Position numbers and translations under genes: made by a program. Positions 6,646 through 15,334 of a stretch of DNA of 64,000 nt are shown here, piece after piece. The notes below the pieces were generated by a model. That model ran no database searches and was not told the DNA's origin. It saw only the letters and a program-made list of their open reading frames with translations. Every line of letters starts with the position of its first letter. The stretch's first letter is position 1. Source of the stretch: Kumtagia sp052180275 (GTDB lineage Bacteria > Pseudomonadota > Alphaproteobacteria > Rhizobiales > Rhizobiaceae). The DNA is taken from the NCBI RefSeq assembly GCF_052180275.1, contig NZ_CP197465.1, forward strand, positions 2,976,001 to 3,040,000, in the 5' to 3' direction.

Positions 6646-9495
6646 TCACACCCCTGTCACGAACCCATCCAGCACCTTCTTCTGCCCGGCCCGGTCAAAA
6701 TCGATGGTTAGCTTGTTGCCTTCGATCGCGGCAATGTTACCGTTGCCGAATTTCTGGTGGAAGACGCGGTCGCCGACGGTGAAGGGGGAGGGGGTGTTGG
6801 CGACGGATTTGGCGACCAGCTCGCCGTCGATGGTTTTGCCTTTCACCGAACCGCGCCCGGCGCCGTAGCCGGAATCGGTCTCGCCGTAGCCGATGCGCTC
6901 GACGGCGTGGCCGGAGCGGGTGCCCCAGTTGCGGTCGGTAGCTTCAGTTCGGTTCTGCTGGGCGCGCTGCCAGCCGGGGGTGGCGTAGGAGTTGGAGAAG
7001 GCGCGGCCGGCATCGCCGGCGGCGCGCTGGTCGCCGCGCGCGGCGGCGGCGCCTGAGGGCGAGCCGATCGAGTCGAAGCGCGAGGCGCCGTAGGGGTTTT
7101 TGCGGCCGGGTTCGGAAAAGCCGCCGCCGCGCCCTCCGTAGGAGTTGCCGTAGCCGCCGTAGGAATTGCCGCCCTCCTGCACCTCGACATGTTTTTCCGG
7201 CAGTTCGTCGAGGAACCGCGAGGGCAAGGTGGATTGCCACAGGCCGTGGATGCGGCGGTTCGACACGAACCAGATGTGAAGATTCTTCTTGGCGCGGGTG
7301 ACGCCGACATAGGCGAGGCGGCGCTCTTCCTCCAGGCCGGAGCGGCCGCCCTCGTCGAGCGCGCGCTGGTGGGGGAACAGGCCTTCCTCCCAGCCGGGCA
7401 GGAACACCGTCTCGAACTCCAGCCCTTTTGCGGAATGCAGCGTCATGATGGAGACGGCGTCGAGCTCGGCGTTCTGCTCGCTATCCATGACCAGCGCGAC
7501 ATGCTCGAGGAAGGAGCGCAGCGACTCGTATTCCTCCATGGAGCGGATCAGCTCCTTCAGATTCTCCAGCCGGCCGGGGGCTTCCGCCGAGCGGTCGTTC
7601 TTCCACATTTCCGTGTAGCCGGATTCTTCCAGAATGGTTTCCGCAAGCTCGGTGTGCGGCTGGGTTTCCAACAACTCCTGCCAGCGGGCGAAATTGGCGG
7701 CGATCTGGCGAAGGGCCGCGCGCGGTTTCGGCTTCAGCTCGTCGCTTTCCGCGAGTTTTTCGGCGGCGGCGAGCATCGGGATGCCGAGTGCGCGGGCGGT
7801 GTCGTGGACCTGGCGCACGGCGCTTTCGCCCAGCCCGCGCTTCGGCACGTTGACGATGCGCTCGAAGGCGAGGTCGTCGGCGGGCTGAGCCACGATGCGC
7901 AGATACGCCATTGCGTCGCGGATCTCCTGGCGCTCGTAGAAACGCGGGCCGCCGATGACGCGGTAGTTCAGGCCCAGCGTGACGAAACGGTCCTCGAACT
8001 CGCGCATCTGGAAGGAGGCGCGCACCAGGATCGCCATGTCGTTCAACAGGTGGTTTTGGCGCTGGTACTGCTCGATGGTCTCGCCAATGGCGCGGGCTTC
8101 CTCCTCGGAGTCCCAGGCGGCGTGGACGTTGACCTTGCCGTCCTCGGGGTCGTTGCGATCGGTGAACAGTGTCTTGCCGAAGCGGCCCTCATTGTGGGCG
8201 ATGAGATGGGCGGCCGCGCCCAATATGTGAGCGGTGGAGCGGTAGTTGCGTTCGAGGCGGATGATTGTGGCGCCAGGAAAATCCTTGTCGAAGCGCAGGA
8301 TGTTGTCCACTTCCGCGCCGCGCCAGCCATAGATGGACTGGTCGTCGTCGCCGACGCAGCAGATGTTGACCTTGTTTTCGCTCACGGGCCGTACCGCCGC
8401 CTCCGGCGGCTGGCCCTCCGCGGGGGCGGCCTGACCGGCCGACGCCCGGTCGGGCTTGCGGCCTTCGGCCGAAAGGCGCGAGTTACCCTCCCCTGGAGGG
8501 GGAGGGTCGGACCGTAGGTCCGGGGTGGGGTGGATGGCGCTTTCGACTGGACGTTCAGCGCTGCCACCCGCGCCGCTGCGCGGCGCGACCTCCCCCCTCG
8601 AGGGGGAGGTGGGGCGTCCGGTCTGCGGCCGCTGCGCCAGCAATCGCAGCCACATGTACTGCGCGGTGTTGGTGTCCTGGTACTCGTCGACCAGGATGTA
8701 TTTGAACCGGCGATGATACTCCGCCAGCACGTCGTGGTGCTTTCGGAAAATCCGGATGGGGTGGCAGAGGAGGTCGCCGAAGTCGCAGGCGTTGAGCGTC
8801 GCAAGGCGGTCCTGGTAGGCCTTGTAGAGTTCGCGGCCTTTTCCGTTGGCGAAGGAGCGGGCATCGCCCTCGGGGATTTCGGCCGGGCCAAGCCCCTTGT
8901 TCTTCCAGCCGTCGATCATCTGCGCGAACTGGCGGGCCGGCCAGCGCTTGTCATCCAGCCCCTCCGCCTGGATCAGTTGCTTGAGCAGCCTTATCTGGTC
9001 GTCGGTGTCCAAAATGGTGAAGTCGGAGCGCAGGCCGGCAAGCTCTGCATGGCGGCGCAGCATTTTTACGCCGATCGAGTGGAAGGTGCCGAGCCATGGC
9101 ATGCCTTCCACCTGCTCGCCGACCAGGATGCCGACGCGTTGCTTCATCTCTCGCGCCGCCTTGTTGGTGAAGGTGACGGCGAGGATCTGGCTCGGCCAGG
9201 CACGGCCGGTGGCGAGGATGTGGGCGATGCGGGTGGTGAGCACGCGGGTCTTGCCGGTGCCGGCGCCGGCCAGAACCAGCACCGGGCCTTCGGTGGTCTC
9301 CACCGCCAGCCGCTGCTCGGGGTTCAGGCCGCGCAGATAATCCGGCGCGTTGTTGTGGCCCTGCCTTGCGGCCATGGCGCGCGCGGCGATGCCGGAAGCG
9401 CCGGATTGCGGCGGCCGCGCGGACGCAGGCTCGCCACGCGCCGGACGCGGGGCGTCGTCGTCGAAGAAAGGGATATCGTCGGGCTGGCCGGCCAT
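6646..9495 (-). CDS. uvrD: ATP-dependent DNA helicase UvrD/PcrA with repeat-encoded insert
   Basis: This superfamily 1 3'-5' helicase acts in nucleotide excision repair, mismatch repair and replication restart. It has 949 residues from the ATG at 9495 (MAGQPDDIPFF). Seen in order are motif I AGAGTGKT, motif Ia TFTNKAAREM, motif II VDEYQDTN, motif III GDDDQSIYGWRGA, motif IV LERNYRS, motif V TLHSAKGLEF and motif VI AYVGVTRAKK. A Gly/Tyr/Ser-rich linker follows, then a PcrA-like C-terminal module (KFGNGNIAAIEGNKLTIDF). Between motif II (YMWLRLLAQR) and motif III lie about 80 extra residues rich in Pro, Gly, Arg and Ala. They are encoded by a palindromic repeat at 8485-8611 and its flanks, in frame and without a stop. 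The enzyme is probably still functional. Confidence 0.93.
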   Translation of the reverse strand: MAGQPDDIPFFDDDAPRPARGEPASARPPQSGASGIAARAMAARQGHNNAPDYLRGLNPEQRLAVETTEGPVLVLAGAGTGKTRVLTTRIAHILATGRAWPSQILAVTFTNKAAREMKQRVGILVGEQVEGMPWLGTFHSIGVKMLRRHAELAGLRSDFTILDTDDQIRLLKQLIQAEGLDDKRWPARQFAQMIDGWKNKGLGPAEIPEGDARSFANGKGRELYKAYQDRLATLNACDFGDLLCHPIRIFRKHHDVLAEYHRRFKYILVDEYQDTNTAQYMWLRLLAQRPQTGRPTSPSRGEVAPRSGAGGSAERPVESAIHPTPDLRSDPPPPGEGNSRLSAEGRKPDRASAGQAAPAEGQPPEAAVRPVSENKVNICCVGDDDQSIYGWRGAEVDNILRFDKDFPGATIIRLERNYRSTAHILGAAAHLIAHNEGRFGKTLFTDRNDPEDGKVNVHAAWDSEEEARAIGETIEQYQRQNHLLNDMAILVRASFQMREFEDRFVTLGLNYRVIGGPRFYERQEIRDAMAYLRIVAQPADDLAFERIVNVPKRGLGESAVRQVHDTARALGIPMLAAAEKLAESDELKPKPRAALRQIAANFARWQELLETQPHTELAETILEESGYTEMWKNDRSAEAPGRLENLKELIRSMEEYESLRSFLEHVALVMDSEQNAELDAVSIMTLHSAKGLEFETVFLPGWEEGLFPHQRALDEGGRSGLEEERRLAYVGVTRAKKNLHIWFVSNRRIHGLWQSTLPSRFLDELPEKHVEVQEGGNSYGGYGNSYGGRGGGFSEPGRKNPYGASRFDSIGSPSGAAAARGDQRAAGDAGRAFSNSYATPGWQRAQQNRTEATDRNWGTRSGHAVERIGYGETDSGYGAGRGSVKGKTIDGELVAKSVANTPSPFTVGDRVFHQKFGNGNIAAIEGNKLTIDFDRAGQKKVLDGFVTGV
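8485..8611. repeat. RIME-like palindromic repeat inside uvrD
   Basis: The element starts with ACCCTCCCC/GGGGAGGGT, continues with GTCGGACCGTAGGTCCG and GGGGTGGGGTGG, and ends with CCACCC, a GCGCCGCTGCGCGGCGC hairpin and CCTCCCCCCTCGAGGGGGAGG. The same modules in the same order (CCCTCC hairpin, GGCCGGACGCAGTCCGACC, GGGTGGGGT, then ACCCCCTCC and CTCCCCCTCAAGGGGGGAG) make up the intergenic repeat at 10956-11098. It therefore belongs to a dispersed family. Here it lies within coding DNA and is read through in frame. Confidence 0.75.
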
Positions 9496-9679
9496 TCCCC
9501 CGAATGTAGTGATTCGGGGCCGAAAGGCCAGCAGCGTTTCCGTTTTGTACCGAAAGCAAGAGGGGATGATCGAGAATTGAGGAATTCTTTCCTCCTGACC
9601 CTGTGCGTATGGCCGCGCGCTACCAATTCCCGCCGGCACTTCCTATCTATGGGGCAATCCCAACCGAAGGAGCGACGAC

Positions 9680-10198
9680 ATGACGACCGAACGCGCAGTG
9701 CTTGCCGGCGGCTGTTTCTGGGGCATGCAGGATTTGATACGACGCTATCCCGGCGTCATTTCCACCCGCGTGGGTTATACAGGTGGCGACGTGCCGAACG
9801 CGACCTACCGCAACCATGGCAGCCATGCCGAGGCGATCGAAATCCTGTTCGATCCGGCTGAGATCAGCTACCGCGACATTCTCGAATTCTTCTTCCAGAT
9901 CCACGACCCGAGCACCCGCGACCGGCAGGGCAACGATGTCGGCGCGAGCTACCGCTCGGCGATATTCTACCTCAATGACGAGCAGAAGCGGGTGGCGGAA
10001 GACACCATCGCCGATGTCGACGCCTCCGGGCTGTGGCCGGGCAAGGTGGTGACCGAGGTGACGCCGGCCGGCGATTTCTGGCAGGCCGAGCCGGAGCACC
10101 AGGATTATCTCGAGCGCTACCCGAACGGCTACACCTGCCATTTTCCGCGGCCGAACTGGAAGCTGCCGAGGCGGGAGGCGGCGCGCAAGAGCGCGTGA
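9680..10198 (+). CDS. msrA: Peptide-methionine (S)-S-oxide reductase
   Basis: This 172-residue MsrA reduces methionine S-sulfoxide in proteins and uses thioredoxin for turnover. The catalytic GCFWG motif is at residues 11-15, with Cys12 as the nucleophile. The family blocks RVGYTGG, YRNHGSHAEAI and FFQIHDPST follow, and the ending YPNGYTCHFPRPNW carries a second Cys suitable as the resolving residue. The length is normal. The start ATG at 9680 follows GAAGGAGCG. It is divergent from uvrD with a 184-base gap; no msrB is visible. Confidence 0.95.
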   Translation: MTTERAVLAGGCFWGMQDLIRRYPGVISTRVGYTGGDVPNATYRNHGSHAEAIEILFDPAEISYRDILEFFFQIHDPSTRDRQGNDVGASYRSAIFYLNDEQKRVAEDTIADVDASGLWPGKVVTEVTPAGDFWQAEPEHQDYLERYPNGYTCHFPRPNWKLPRREAARKSA

Positions 10199-10418
10199 GG
10201 TTTCCGGATATGGCAAACGGGCGCCGCGCCGGATTTGTTGACGCCGCGCGCCACCGCCGGTAGCTTTCCTGCCGGCCCCGATGCAGCCGGCAGTCCGCGC
10301 CCGTAAGGGTTTGGCGAATGCGTCGGAACAAGAGAGTCCAACCGGTGAACGGTTCCGGCGAAGACTTCGGCAATGCGGGCGCTGAGGCAGGATTCCGCCG
10401 GGCTGGAGAACCGGAATC

Positions 10419-10946
10419 ATGCGAAATTATCGTGACGCGAAGGCGATGGCGAAAGCCATGCGCGAGGCGCTTGCCGCCGCCGATCTGACGGTCAGCCACA
10501 GCCAGGCGCTGGAGATCGTGGCGAAACAGTTCGGGCTGGCAAGCTGGAACGTGCTGTCGGCGAAGATCGAGGGAAAGGAGACGGATGCGTGGCGCTTCGA
10601 GCCGCCGGCGCCGATCATCCGAATCTTCGACGAGGCGAGGGCGCGCGATTTCTATCTCGGTTTCCTCGGCATGACGCTCGACTGGGAGCACCGCTTCGAG
10701 ACGACTATGCCGCTCTACTGCCAGGTGTCGCGCGGCGCGCTAAAACTGCATCTTTCCGAACATTCGGGCGACGCCAGCCCGGGCGCCAACATGCTGGTCT
10801 ACATGAAGGGCGTCGAGGCGTGGCAGAAGTCGCTCGTCGCCAAGGACTATAAATACAACCGGCCCGGCCTGCAGCGGCAGGATTGGGGCGTCGAATGCGA
10901 GGTCATCGCCCCGTTCGGAAACCGGATACGGTTTCTGGAGGCGTGA
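10419..10946 (+). CDS. Glyoxalase superfamily protein
   Basis: The protein has 175 residues. Residues 1-50 form a small helical domain (AKAMREALAAADLTVSHSQ, then EIVAKQFGLASWNVLSAKI) that typically precedes glyoxalase/bleomycin-resistance folds in these proteins. Residues 60-175 form one vicinal-oxygen-chelate half (PIIRIFDEARARDFYLGFLG, FGNRIRFLEA). A metal-dependent or ligand-binding role is possible; the substrate is unknown. The start ATG at 10419 has a weak upstream GGAGAACCGG. A RIME2-like repeat follows immediately downstream. Confidence 0.8.
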   Translation: MRNYRDAKAMAKAMREALAAADLTVSHSQALEIVAKQFGLASWNVLSAKIEGKETDAWRFEPPAPIIRIFDEARARDFYLGFLGMTLDWEHRFETTMPLYCQVSRGALKLHLSEHSGDASPGANMLVYMKGVEAWQKSLVAKDYKYNRPGLQRQDWGVECEVIAPFGNRIRFLEA

Positions 10947-10955
10947 CGCACCGGC

Positions 10956-11098
10956 TTCCCTCCCCCCCTTGAGGGAAGGGTGGCCGGACGCAGTCCGACC
11001 GGGTGGGGTCGCCGCGGCAGTGCTCGACGTTCGGGCGGTGCCTTCTGCGAGTACCCCCTCCGCCCGCTTCGCGGGCACCTCCCCCTCAAGGGGGGAGG
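10956..11098. repeat. RIME2-like intergenic palindromic repeat
   Basis: It begins with TCCCTCC-CCCTTGAGGGA and ends with CTCCCCCTCAAGGGGGGAG. Between them are GGCCGGACGCAGTCCGACC, GGGTGGGGT, and a CCGCCCGCTTCGCGGGC hairpin. The module order is the same as in the repeat inside uvrD. It fills the space between the convergent glyoxalase-like gene and the OmpA-type gene and could act as a bidirectional barrier to transcription. Confidence 0.75.
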
Positions 11099-11102
11099 AT
11101 AG

Positions 11103-11642
11103 CTACGGCGTGTCGTATTCGTTGCGCAGGTTGGAGACGACGCGGCGGTTCTGCACGCGGCAGGAATTTTCGGTGCAGGCGCGGACCAGGCGCTCCTTGC
11201 CATAGCCTTTCGCCCACATGCGCTTGGGATCGACGCCCTTCGAGACGAGGTAGCGCATGGCGGCGTCGGCGCGCTTCTGCGACAAAGCCAGTTGTGCAGA
11301 CTCGGAGCCGGGATCGTCGGCGAAACCCTGCAGTTTCATCAGCCAGCGCGGATTCTGCTGCATGAACGCCGCCTGCTTGTCGAGCGTGGCGCGCGCCACC
11401 GAGTCGAGTTCGGCCGAGCCGGAGGTGAAGAAGGTGCGGCGGCCGACATTGAGGATGAAATCCTCTTCGCTGCCCGGTCCGGCATTGGCGAAGCCGGCGG
11501 CGGGGTCGTTGGTGTTGCCGACCTCGTTGGGATTAACGCCCGGCGCTTCCGGCGTTTCCAGCTTCGCGGTGGTGCAGGCGGCAAGCGTGACCAGCAGACC
11601 GGCGGCGAGAAGCCGCCGGAAGGCGTCGTGGCGGGCGATCAT
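11103..11642 (-). CDS. OmpA-family lipoprotein (Pal-like)
   Basis: The protein has 179 residues. A lipobox LAAC follows a short hydrophobic segment (LLAAGLLVTLAAC), predicting an outer-membrane lipoprotein. Residues of about 65-170 form an OmpA/Pal peptidoglycan-binding domain: RTFFTSGSAELDSVARATLDK, LQGFADDPGSE, then LSQKRADAAMRYLVSKGVDPKRMWAKGYGKE, with NRRVV near the end. The expected role is a link between outer membrane and peptidoglycan. No tolB or ybgF is adjacent, so this is probably a paralogue and not the tol-pal Pal. It is the last gene of an apparent operon with the L,D-transpeptidase 10 bases upstream, a sensible pairing for cell-wall anchoring. Confidence 0.85.
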   Translation of the reverse strand: MIARHDAFRRLLAAGLLVTLAACTTAKLETPEAPGVNPNEVGNTNDPAAGFANAGPGSEEDFILNVGRRTFFTSGSAELDSVARATLDKQAAFMQQNPRWLMKLQGFADDPGSESAQLALSQKRADAAMRYLVSKGVDPKRMWAKGYGKERLVRACTENSCRVQNRRVVSNLRNEYDTP

Positions 11643-11652
11643 GGCGGCGATC

Positions 11653-12327
11653 CTACTGGGCTTCGATTTCTTCGGGTTTGGAGATCGAACGCTGCGCCTG
11701 CTCGGCAAGGTGCGGCAGCACCTGCACCGCGGTGCCGATCGGGCAGCGCTGGTAGAGGTCGATCGCGTCCTCGTTGAACATGCGGATGCAGCCCGACGAG
11801 GCGTCCGTGCCGATGCTCCAGGGCTGGATCGTGCCATGGAAGCGGTAACCGGTATCGGCGCCGTCGCGATGCAGGTACATGGCGCGGGGCCCGAGCGGGT
11901 TCTTCGGTGAGCCGCCTTCGACGAAGGGGGGAAGTTCGGGATGGCGCTTGATCATTTCCGGCGGCGGAGTCCAGCGCGGCCACAGCGCCTTGCGGTCGAT
12001 GGTCGAGCGGCCGAACCACTGGAACCCTTCCTTGCCGACGCCGACGCCATAGCGGATCGCCGTCTTGTTCTCCATGATCACGTAGAGGAAGTGGTTGCGC
12101 GTATCGACGACAATGGTGCCTTGCGGCTCGCTCGACTTGAATTTTACGACCTGGCGCTGCCACTTCTTGTCGATCTTCTTGAAGTTGGTGGCGCGGAAGG
12201 TGATGCCATTGTCGGTGATCGTGCCGGCGAAATAGGACGACGCCTGCGCATTGGCCTCGGCCCCGGCAAACCCGGTCGCCAGTGCCGCCATTCCGCCGAG
12301 CATCACTTCGCGTCTAGAGAGAATCAT
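11653..12327 (-). CDS. L,D-transpeptidase (YkuD domain)
   Basis: This 224-residue periplasmic enzyme makes 3-3 cross-links in peptidoglycan or attaches proteins to it. It has a Tat-like signal (SRREVMLGGMAALATGFAGA). In the catalytic domain the block with FHGTIQPWSIG is followed by ASSGCIRM, where Cys is the nucleophile. The ATG at 12327 is preferred over a TTG two codons upstream because GGGGGA lies 9 bases before it. The gene precedes an OmpA-family lipoprotein gene in the same direction. Confidence 0.9.
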   Translation of the reverse strand: MILSRREVMLGGMAALATGFAGAEANAQASSYFAGTITDNGITFRATNFKKIDKKWQRQVVKFKSSEPQGTIVVDTRNHFLYVIMENKTAIRYGVGVGKEGFQWFGRSTIDRKALWPRWTPPPEMIKRHPELPPFVEGGSPKNPLGPRAMYLHRDGADTGYRFHGTIQPWSIGTDASSGCIRMFNEDAIDLYQRCPIGTAVQVLPHLAEQAQRSISKPEEIEAQ

Positions 12328-12511
12328 CGGCAATCGTCCCCCGTAACCTTCCGATCGCGGCGGAGCATAATGCAGAGTGCTTGGAGTTCAAATGGAAATC
12401 GGCGGTTTTCCAAAGAGTTGGCGTGGTGTCACTGCGCGGCCACGCATGGTCGCTGTTGAAGCACTTTCGCACTGCGGTATTCTTGGCCGGATCAACGGTT
12501 GAAGATGGGCT

Positions 12512-13660
12512 ATGGTAAATAGATCCTTGCCCGATCCCCTGGGCGGCCTCGTTGCCCCTTCGCGGCGACGGCTGATCGGCGGCGCCCTGGCCGGCCTGGG
12601 CGCGATGCGCGTCCGAGGGGCTTTCGCGCAGACGGGGGAGGATGCCAGCCGGACCGATGCTACCTTCCTGTTTTCCAGCGACATCCATGCCTGCCGGACG
12701 GCGGACGGCCTCAGTCCGAATTGCCAGGAGGAAGGCAAGACCGACGCCAACCTGCTGCGCCATATCGCCGGGCTGAACGGACTGGAGCATCGGCACTGGC
12801 CGGAGACGGTGAACGGTGCGGCGAGCAGGTTGGCCAGTGCCGGCGAACGCATCGGCAGGCCGCGCGGACTGGTGATCGGCGGCGATATGACCGACGACGG
12901 CGGCGGCCAGATCGCCCTGCCGCGGGAAGGCACGCAACTCCTGCAGTTCAGCCACCGCTACCGGGAAGGAGTCGGGCCGGAGCGCGTGCATTTTCCGGTC
13001 TATGCCGGGCTCGGCAACCACGACCTCGACCAGGACGGGCTGCCGCCGCATGCCGACTGGTATCGGCGGGAATTGCGTGACTATGTCGAGATCAACCACC
13101 GGCCGAGCGTGTTCTTCAAGCCGCCGGTGCCGGCCGACAATTATGATGCCGGGTCGGACTGCTATTCGTGGAATTGGGGCCGGCTGCATCTCGTCCAGTC
13201 GCACCGTTTCGCCGGGGACACGACAAAAGGCGCGGTGAGCGGCCTGCCCTGGCTGAAGGCGGACCTTGCGGCCTATGCCGGTGACGGCCGTCCGGTCGTC
13301 CTGTTCCAGCATTATGGCTGGGACCCGTTCTCGATGGAGCGCTGGGACCCGGCGAAAAGCACGTTCGACGACGAGGGCAGTGGCGCGCCTCACTGGTGGA
13401 GCGATGCGGACCGCCGGGCGATGCTCGACGTGTTGAAAGCCTACACCGTCATCGCCGTCTTCCACGGCCACCAGCACGAGACGCCGATGATCTACCGACG
13501 CGACGGGCTCGATCTGTTCAAGCCGAAGGCGGCCTATATGGGTGGCTTCGCGCTGGTGCGCGTCACCGATCGCTTCATAGATGTCGTGCTCGGCGAGACG
13601 GCGGGCGAGGTGGGTGAGGTGATTTTCACCGACGCGTTCAGCAAGCCGCTGCCGGGGTAG
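12512..13660 (+). CDS. Tat-exported metallophosphoesterase
   Basis: This 382-residue calcineurin-like phosphoesterase has a twin-arginine signal at residues 17-40 (SRRRLIGGALAGLGAM). The metal-site motifs appear in order: SDIHAC, GGDMTDDGG, GLGNHDLD, LFQHYGWD and FHGHQHE. These supply the Asp, His and Asn ligands of the dinuclear site, so it should be active in the periplasm. The substrate (phosphodiester, nucleotide or phospholipid) cannot be read from the sequence. The gene stands alone, divergent from the L,D-transpeptidase. Confidence 0.85.
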   Translation: MVNRSLPDPLGGLVAPSRRRLIGGALAGLGAMRVRGAFAQTGEDASRTDATFLFSSDIHACRTADGLSPNCQEEGKTDANLLRHIAGLNGLEHRHWPETVNGAASRLASAGERIGRPRGLVIGGDMTDDGGGQIALPREGTQLLQFSHRYREGVGPERVHFPVYAGLGNHDLDQDGLPPHADWYRRELRDYVEINHRPSVFFKPPVPADNYDAGSDCYSWNWGRLHLVQSHRFAGDTTKGAVSGLPWLKADLAAYAGDGRPVVLFQHYGWDPFSMERWDPAKSTFDDEGSGAPHWWSDADRRAMLDVLKAYTVIAVFHGHQHETPMIYRRDGLDLFKPKAAYMGGFALVRVTDRFIDVVLGETAGEVGEVIFTDAFSKPLPG

Positions 13661-13770
13661 CCGTTCAGCGTATCAAGCCCGAAATCCCGGTCTGGCCCAG
13701 ACTTGGAGGACCGCATTCATAGACGTCATTCTGAAGCTACGTTGACGGGTGACGTCATATCCATGTAGAG

Positions 13771-13790
13771 GTGAGACAGGTCTGTATCAC
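13771..13790. promoter_or_regulatory. Imperfect palindrome, probable TetR operator
   Basis: GTGAGACAGG followed by TCTGTATCAC is a 20-bp palindrome with 8 of 10 pairs matched. It lies 19 bases before the chosen start of the TetR gene and about 25 bases after a TTGACG (13742-13747) that could be a -35 box. Autoregulation by the adjacent TetR protein is the simplest reading. Confidence 0.5.
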
Positions 13791-13808
13791 TCTTGCATGG
13801 GTTCCACC

Positions 13809-14387
13809 ATGACTGCACCTCCCGGCACTTCCGACAAACGGCAGCTCATCGTCGAAACCGCTTATCGCCTGTTCAAGCGCTTCGGCTTCCACGCCACCGG
13901 CATCGACCGGATCATCGCGGAAGCAGACGTGGCGAAGATGACGATGTACCGTCACTTTCCGAGCAAGGACGGCCTGATCGTCGAGGTCTTGAACTGGCGG
14001 GCACAGCGTTTCGACCGCCAGCTCGACCAACTGGTTGACGATGCGATCGCGCCCGAGCGGAAGATCGGGACCATCTTCGACTGGCACCGGTGCTGGTTCG
14101 AGGCCGCCGATTTCCATGGATGCCTGTTCGCCCATGCCCTAGCGGAATTCGGCGACCCCACGCATCCCGTCTTCCGCGCGGTTGTCGATCAGAAGACCGG
14201 ACTCAAGCGGCGCATGAAAACCATTCTCGAAGGCATCATGCCCGCCGAGCGGGCCGAGAGCGCTTCCGCGGCTCTGCTCATGCTGATCGAGGGGGCCACG
14301 TTGATGGCGCAGATGGGACGGGGCGACGAGGCGATTTCCGACGCCTGGAAGGCCGCATCGGGCATCATCGCGGCGAAGGACCGATGA
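13809..14387 (+). CDS. TetR/AcrR-family transcriptional regulator
   Basis: This 192-residue regulator has an N-terminal helix-turn-helix: KRQLIVETAYRLFKRFGF, then TGIDRIIAEADVAKMTMYRHFPSKDGL. The C-terminal ligand domain contains CWFEAADFHGCLFAHALAEF, typical of a subgroup with Cys in the pocket. I placed the start at ATG 13809; ATG 13797 or an upstream GTG are possible, but the palindrome at 13771-13790 argues for a short form. The stop overlaps the start of the EamA transporter gene (ATGA), so the two are translationally coupled and the regulator probably controls this exporter. Confidence 0.88.
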   Translation: MTAPPGTSDKRQLIVETAYRLFKRFGFHATGIDRIIAEADVAKMTMYRHFPSKDGLIVEVLNWRAQRFDRQLDQLVDDAIAPERKIGTIFDWHRCWFEAADFHGCLFAHALAEFGDPTHPVFRAVVDQKTGLKRRMKTILEGIMPAERAESASAALLMLIEGATLMAQMGRGDEAISDAWKAASGIIAAKDR

Positions 14388-15220
14388 GCGCGACGGTCAT
14401 CGGCCTGGCTCTCTCGGCGGCGATACTGCACGCGACATGGAACGCCTTTCTTCGCAACGGCGCCGACCGCTTCTGGACCGTCACGGTCATGAGTTTCTCC
14501 AGCACGATCGCCGGCGCGGTATTGGCGATGCTGTTTCCCTTTCCTGCCTCCACGGCCTGGCCCTGCATCGTCCTTTCGGCGGGGCTGCAGGTCGGCTACA
14601 GCATCTTCCTGGTGGCAGCCTACCGACACGGCGAACTCGGGCAGGTCTATCCGATCGTTCGCGGGACGGTGCCGCTGCTGGTGACGGCCGGCGGGTTTTT
14701 GTTCGCCGGCGAACGTCTTGGCCCCTACCAGACGGCCGGCGTCATCCTTGTCGCTGTAGGCATCATGAGCCTCTCGCTGGGGCGGGACAGGGCCGCCGTG
14801 TCGTCGATCCTGTTCGCGCTGGCGACCGGGGCGATCATCGCCGCGTATGCGACGGTGGATGCCATGGGCGTTCGCCAGGCAGGCCATGCCGGCGCCTATA
14901 CGGCCTGGGTCGTCCTTCTCTATGGCCTGATGCTGGCGGCGGCGTTCGACCTGTTGAGGGGAAAACTCGCGGTGGAGGTCCGGGCGCCCGAGACGTGGAA
15001 GGCGCTTGCAGGCGGAGTCGTCGCGCTGGTTGCCTATGGCGCCGTCGTCGCCGCTTTCGCGCTCGGGCCAGCCGGCCCGATCACCGCGCTGCGGGAAACC
15101 AGCGTCGTGTTCGCGGCTGTTATCGGCGGGATATTCCTTGGCGAGAAGCTGACCGCGAGACGGATCGCCGCCTGCGCTGTCGTCGCGCTCGGCGCCATCT
15201 GCCTGGGATACCAGCCATGA
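14384..15220 (+). CDS. EamA/DMT-family transporter
   Basis: This 278-residue membrane protein has two EamA repeats and about ten membrane segments. It is a paralogue of the protein at 659-1498: both carry HA(T/S)WNA near residue 17, a (G/S)QVYPI(V/S)RG block and a (L/I)RE(T/S)SVV block in the second half. It starts at the ATG that overlaps the stop of the TetR gene, so it is the second gene of a regulator-exporter operon. The substrate is unknown. Confidence 0.88.
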   Translation: MSATVIGLALSAAILHATWNAFLRNGADRFWTVTVMSFSSTIAGAVLAMLFPFPASTAWPCIVLSAGLQVGYSIFLVAAYRHGELGQVYPIVRGTVPLLVTAGGFLFAGERLGPYQTAGVILVAVGIMSLSLGRDRAAVSSILFALATGAIIAAYATVDAMGVRQAGHAGAYTAWVVLLYGLMLAAAFDLLRGKLAVEVRAPETWKALAGGVVALVAYGAVVAAFALGPAGPITALRETSVVFAAVIGGIFLGEKLTARRIAACAVVALGAICLGYQP

Positions 15221-15334
15221 CCCTCTTCCAGTTTGCTGCGAGCCCCCCAAAGCGGTCCCGCCTCACGAAGCCTTGACTGGACCGCTCGCGCCCGCGACCT
15301 ATCTTGCATTCCTCATACAATTCGGGAGCGAGCC

